41,286 bases of DNA from Dysgonamonadaceae bacterium (GTDB lineage: Bacteria > Bacteroidota > Bacteroidia > Bacteroidales > Azobacteroidaceae): assembly GCA_031289145.1 (NCBI GenBank), contig JAITQA010000061.1, positions 1 through 41,286 of the forward strand, given 5' to 3'. This document shows, in pieces, positions 39,781 to 41,286 of the stretch (the first letter of the stretch is position 1; each line of letters opens with the position of its first letter). Below the pieces are notes generated by a model, which made no database searches, was not told the origin of the DNA, and was given only the letters and a program-made list of their open reading frames with translations. The translations under genes were made by a program, and so were the position numbers.

Positions 39781-41286
39781 ATGGATTTCAATAATATACT
39801 CGAAGAATACAGAAGAACATCCCTTTCCGAAAAGGACAAAGGGACTCGTTTTGAACGACTCATGCAGTTATATCTGATGACCGAACCTTACTATGCTTCA
39901 CGTTTTAGTAAAGTCTGGATGTGGGACGAGTTTCCATTCCGCAAAGATTTGGGCGGTCAGGATACCGGTATTGATTTGGTGGCTCAAACCACTCATGGCG
40001 CGTATTGGGCAATTCAATGCAAATGTTATCAGGAATCGGCAACCATTGACAAGGCTGCTGTGGATAGTTTCTTGACTACTGCCGGACGCTCGTTTATGAA
40101 TGATAATGGTATGACCGCCAAATTTGAGCATTGTCTTTGGATTTCAACAACCAACCATTGGGGCAGTAATGCCGAAGAAGCCATCAAAAACCATACGCCC
40201 TCTGTTTCGCGTATTTCGCTTTATCATCTGCAAAACAGTAGCGTAGAGTGGGAGAAGCTGGCGCAAGGTTTGTCGGGCGAAGCTTCCCGCAAGCCGAAAC
40301 ATCAACCTCGCGAGCACCAGCAGAAAGCCATTGATACCGCCATCGCCCACTACCAAACGGCAGAGCGGGGAAAGCTGATTATGGCTTGCGGAACGTGAAT
40401 AACGTTTACTTCGCTCAAGATAGCGGAAAAAATGACCGATGGCAATGGGCTTGTGCTCTTTTTAGTGCCGTCTATTGCTTTACTTGGTCAAACTTTGGAT
40501 GAATGGACAACCCATGCCGCGCAGCCTGTCAATGCCATCTGCATTTGTTCAGACCCTGAAGTAAGTAAACGCAAAGAAAAAAATGAAGATACCGACAACT
40601 TTAGCATAGTAGATTTGGCTTTGCCTGCATCTACCGATGTGCCGACTATCCTGAAACAGTTGAAAGAATCTTCTGATAATGCAGGAATGACCGTGGTGTT
40701 CAGCACCTATCAATCCATTGATGTGATAGCGCGATGCCAGCAATTAACAAGGGGGCATGCCCCCTTGTCAGACGACACGAACAGCGTTTTTGACCTGATT
40801 ATTTGCGACGAAGCCCATCGCACTACCGGTGTAACACTTTCCAACGAAGACGAATCGGCATTTGTAAAAGTGCACAACAACAATTTCATTGTCGGAAAAA
40901 AACGTATGTACATGACGGCAACGCCACGTCTATATCACGATGACGCCAAGAAAAAAGCCGTAGATAACGATATGATTCTCTGCTCTATGGATGATAAATC
41001 GCTTTACGGCGAAGAATTTTACCATATCGGTTTTGGCGAAGCGGTGAACAAAGGTTTATTGTCGGACTATAAAGTGTTGATATTGACAGTCAATGAGAAT
41101 GATATGACAGTGGCGGCTCAGGATATGGTAACAAAAGGCGAAACAGAAATTCCTGCCGATGACATTAACAAGTTGATAGGTTGCGTCAATGCGCTCAGTA
41201 AAGAAATTATAGGCGACCAAGGTCTGGTGAAAGGCAGCGACCCCGAGCCAATGTGTACCGCAGTGGCTTTTTGCCGGAACATCAAA
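39781..41286 (+). pseudogene. Type ISP-like restriction enzyme (Mrr-like nuclease + SF2 helicase), interrupted by TGA at Walker A; runs off the window
   Basis: The first 205 codons encode an Mrr-like nuclease domain (GIDLVAQTTHGAYWAIQCKCY, with D65 and Q79-x-K81 as catalytic residues) and a helicase entry (QPREHQQKAIDTAIAHY is the Q-motif region). Codon 206 is TGA. The same frame then stays open for 296 codons to the window end: TSLKIAEKMTDGNGLVLF, DEAH at 343-346 in IICDEAHRTTG, MTATPR at 378-383. The expected Walker A GTGKT reads GT-stop-I-T, so glycine is lost to the stop and lysine is isoleucine. No frame change is needed, so these are point substitutions. Related full-length enzymes continue with a methylase and specificity domain (LlaGI type). 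As read, the product is a 205-residue nuclease fragment. ATG 39781 (MDFNNILEEY) is preferred over the open frame from 39757. Confidence 0.82.
40747..40768. repeat. 22-bp perfect palindrome inside the helicase coding sequence
   Basis: The palindrome has arms ACAAGGGGG and CCCCCTTGT around CATG. It encodes LTRGHAPLS just before FDLIICDEAH, in frame. Its core (ACAAGG..CATG..CCTTGT) is the same design as the 28-bp palindrome at 8242-8269 in the other restriction gene, with three more G/C pairs on each side of the centre. Confidence 0.85.

Noticed and set aside
40396-40398. TGA read as a sense codon (glycine, as in Gracilibacteria, or selenocysteine)
   Set aside because: Glycine would fit GTGKT, but the next codon still gives isoleucine instead of lysine. 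Many other genes here end in TGA at the right place (for example SpmAB-like, glmM, the ABC permeases), so the standard code applies. No selenocysteine-type context is expected at Walker A.

Overview
The window looks like a chromosomal stretch of an anaerobic Bacteroidota, most likely order Bacteroidales. The evidence is the gene content (DUF3810, DUF4271 and DUF4827 proteins, SpmA/SpmB fusion, DUF1080 lipoprotein, PnuC-type transporter next to a thiamine pyrophosphokinase, rpe-comEC-DHH-DUF4827-glmM order) and the promoters. Promoters repeatedly fit the Bacteroidota sigma pattern TTTG-N19-TAnnTTTG, not the E. coli -35/-10 pattern. Base composition is moderate, and clearly more A+T-rich between about 9.5 and 11.4 kb.

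Layout. 0.3-6.5 kb: a von Willebrand A (YfbK-like) surface protein, a small outer-membrane-type protein between palindromic repeats, a thiamine pair (pnuC-type transporter and thiN) divergent from an SpmAB-like membrane protein, and a DUF3810 protease-like protein. 6.5-12.4 kb: an accessory island with gene remnants, a large single-chain type IIG restriction-modification enzyme, an inverted silent copy of its C-terminal target-recognition segment, a serine recombinase and a broken Fic gene. 12.4-19.6 kb: an HxlR regulator, then a leftward unit tolC-hlyD-ABC permease-ABC permease-rarA-response regulator. 19.9-22.3 kb: a DUF1080 lipoprotein and a Tat-exported Gfo/Idh/MocA oxidoreductase, fitting 3-keto-sugar metabolism. 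22.6-29.2 kb: class II fructose-bisphosphate aldolase, then the leftward unit tRNA-Gln-rpe-comEC-DHH-DUF4827-glmM. 29.4-34.6 kb: a frameshifted RelE/ParE-like toxin remnant, a small lipoprotein, tyrS, yidD, rnpA, a hemD-like gene, DUF4271 and a LOG-family hydrolase. 34.7-39.5 kb: ahcY, a GT4 glycosyltransferase, a NicO/UreH-like metal transporter, a thioredoxin-fold protein without CXXC, and aqpZ. 39.8 kb to the end: the first part of a type ISP-like nuclease-helicase gene interrupted by an in-frame TGA exactly at the Walker A motif.

The most interesting system is at 6.95-11.99 kb. The type IIG gene carries, within its target-recognition domain, a 25-bp sequence found again in inverted orientation and in the matching codon phase inside the silent downstream cassette. 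Inversion of the 769-bp segment between the two copies would replace the last ~116 residues of the enzyme with ~114 alternative residues without breaking the frame. A serine recombinase gene lies immediately outside the segment. This predicts a phase-variable restriction-modification specificity switch. A second theme is short palindromic or tandem repeats inside coding sequence: a 28-bp palindrome and a 7-bp tandem array in the type IIG gene, a 22-bp palindrome with a related core in the second restriction gene, and a repeat forming the end of rnpA.
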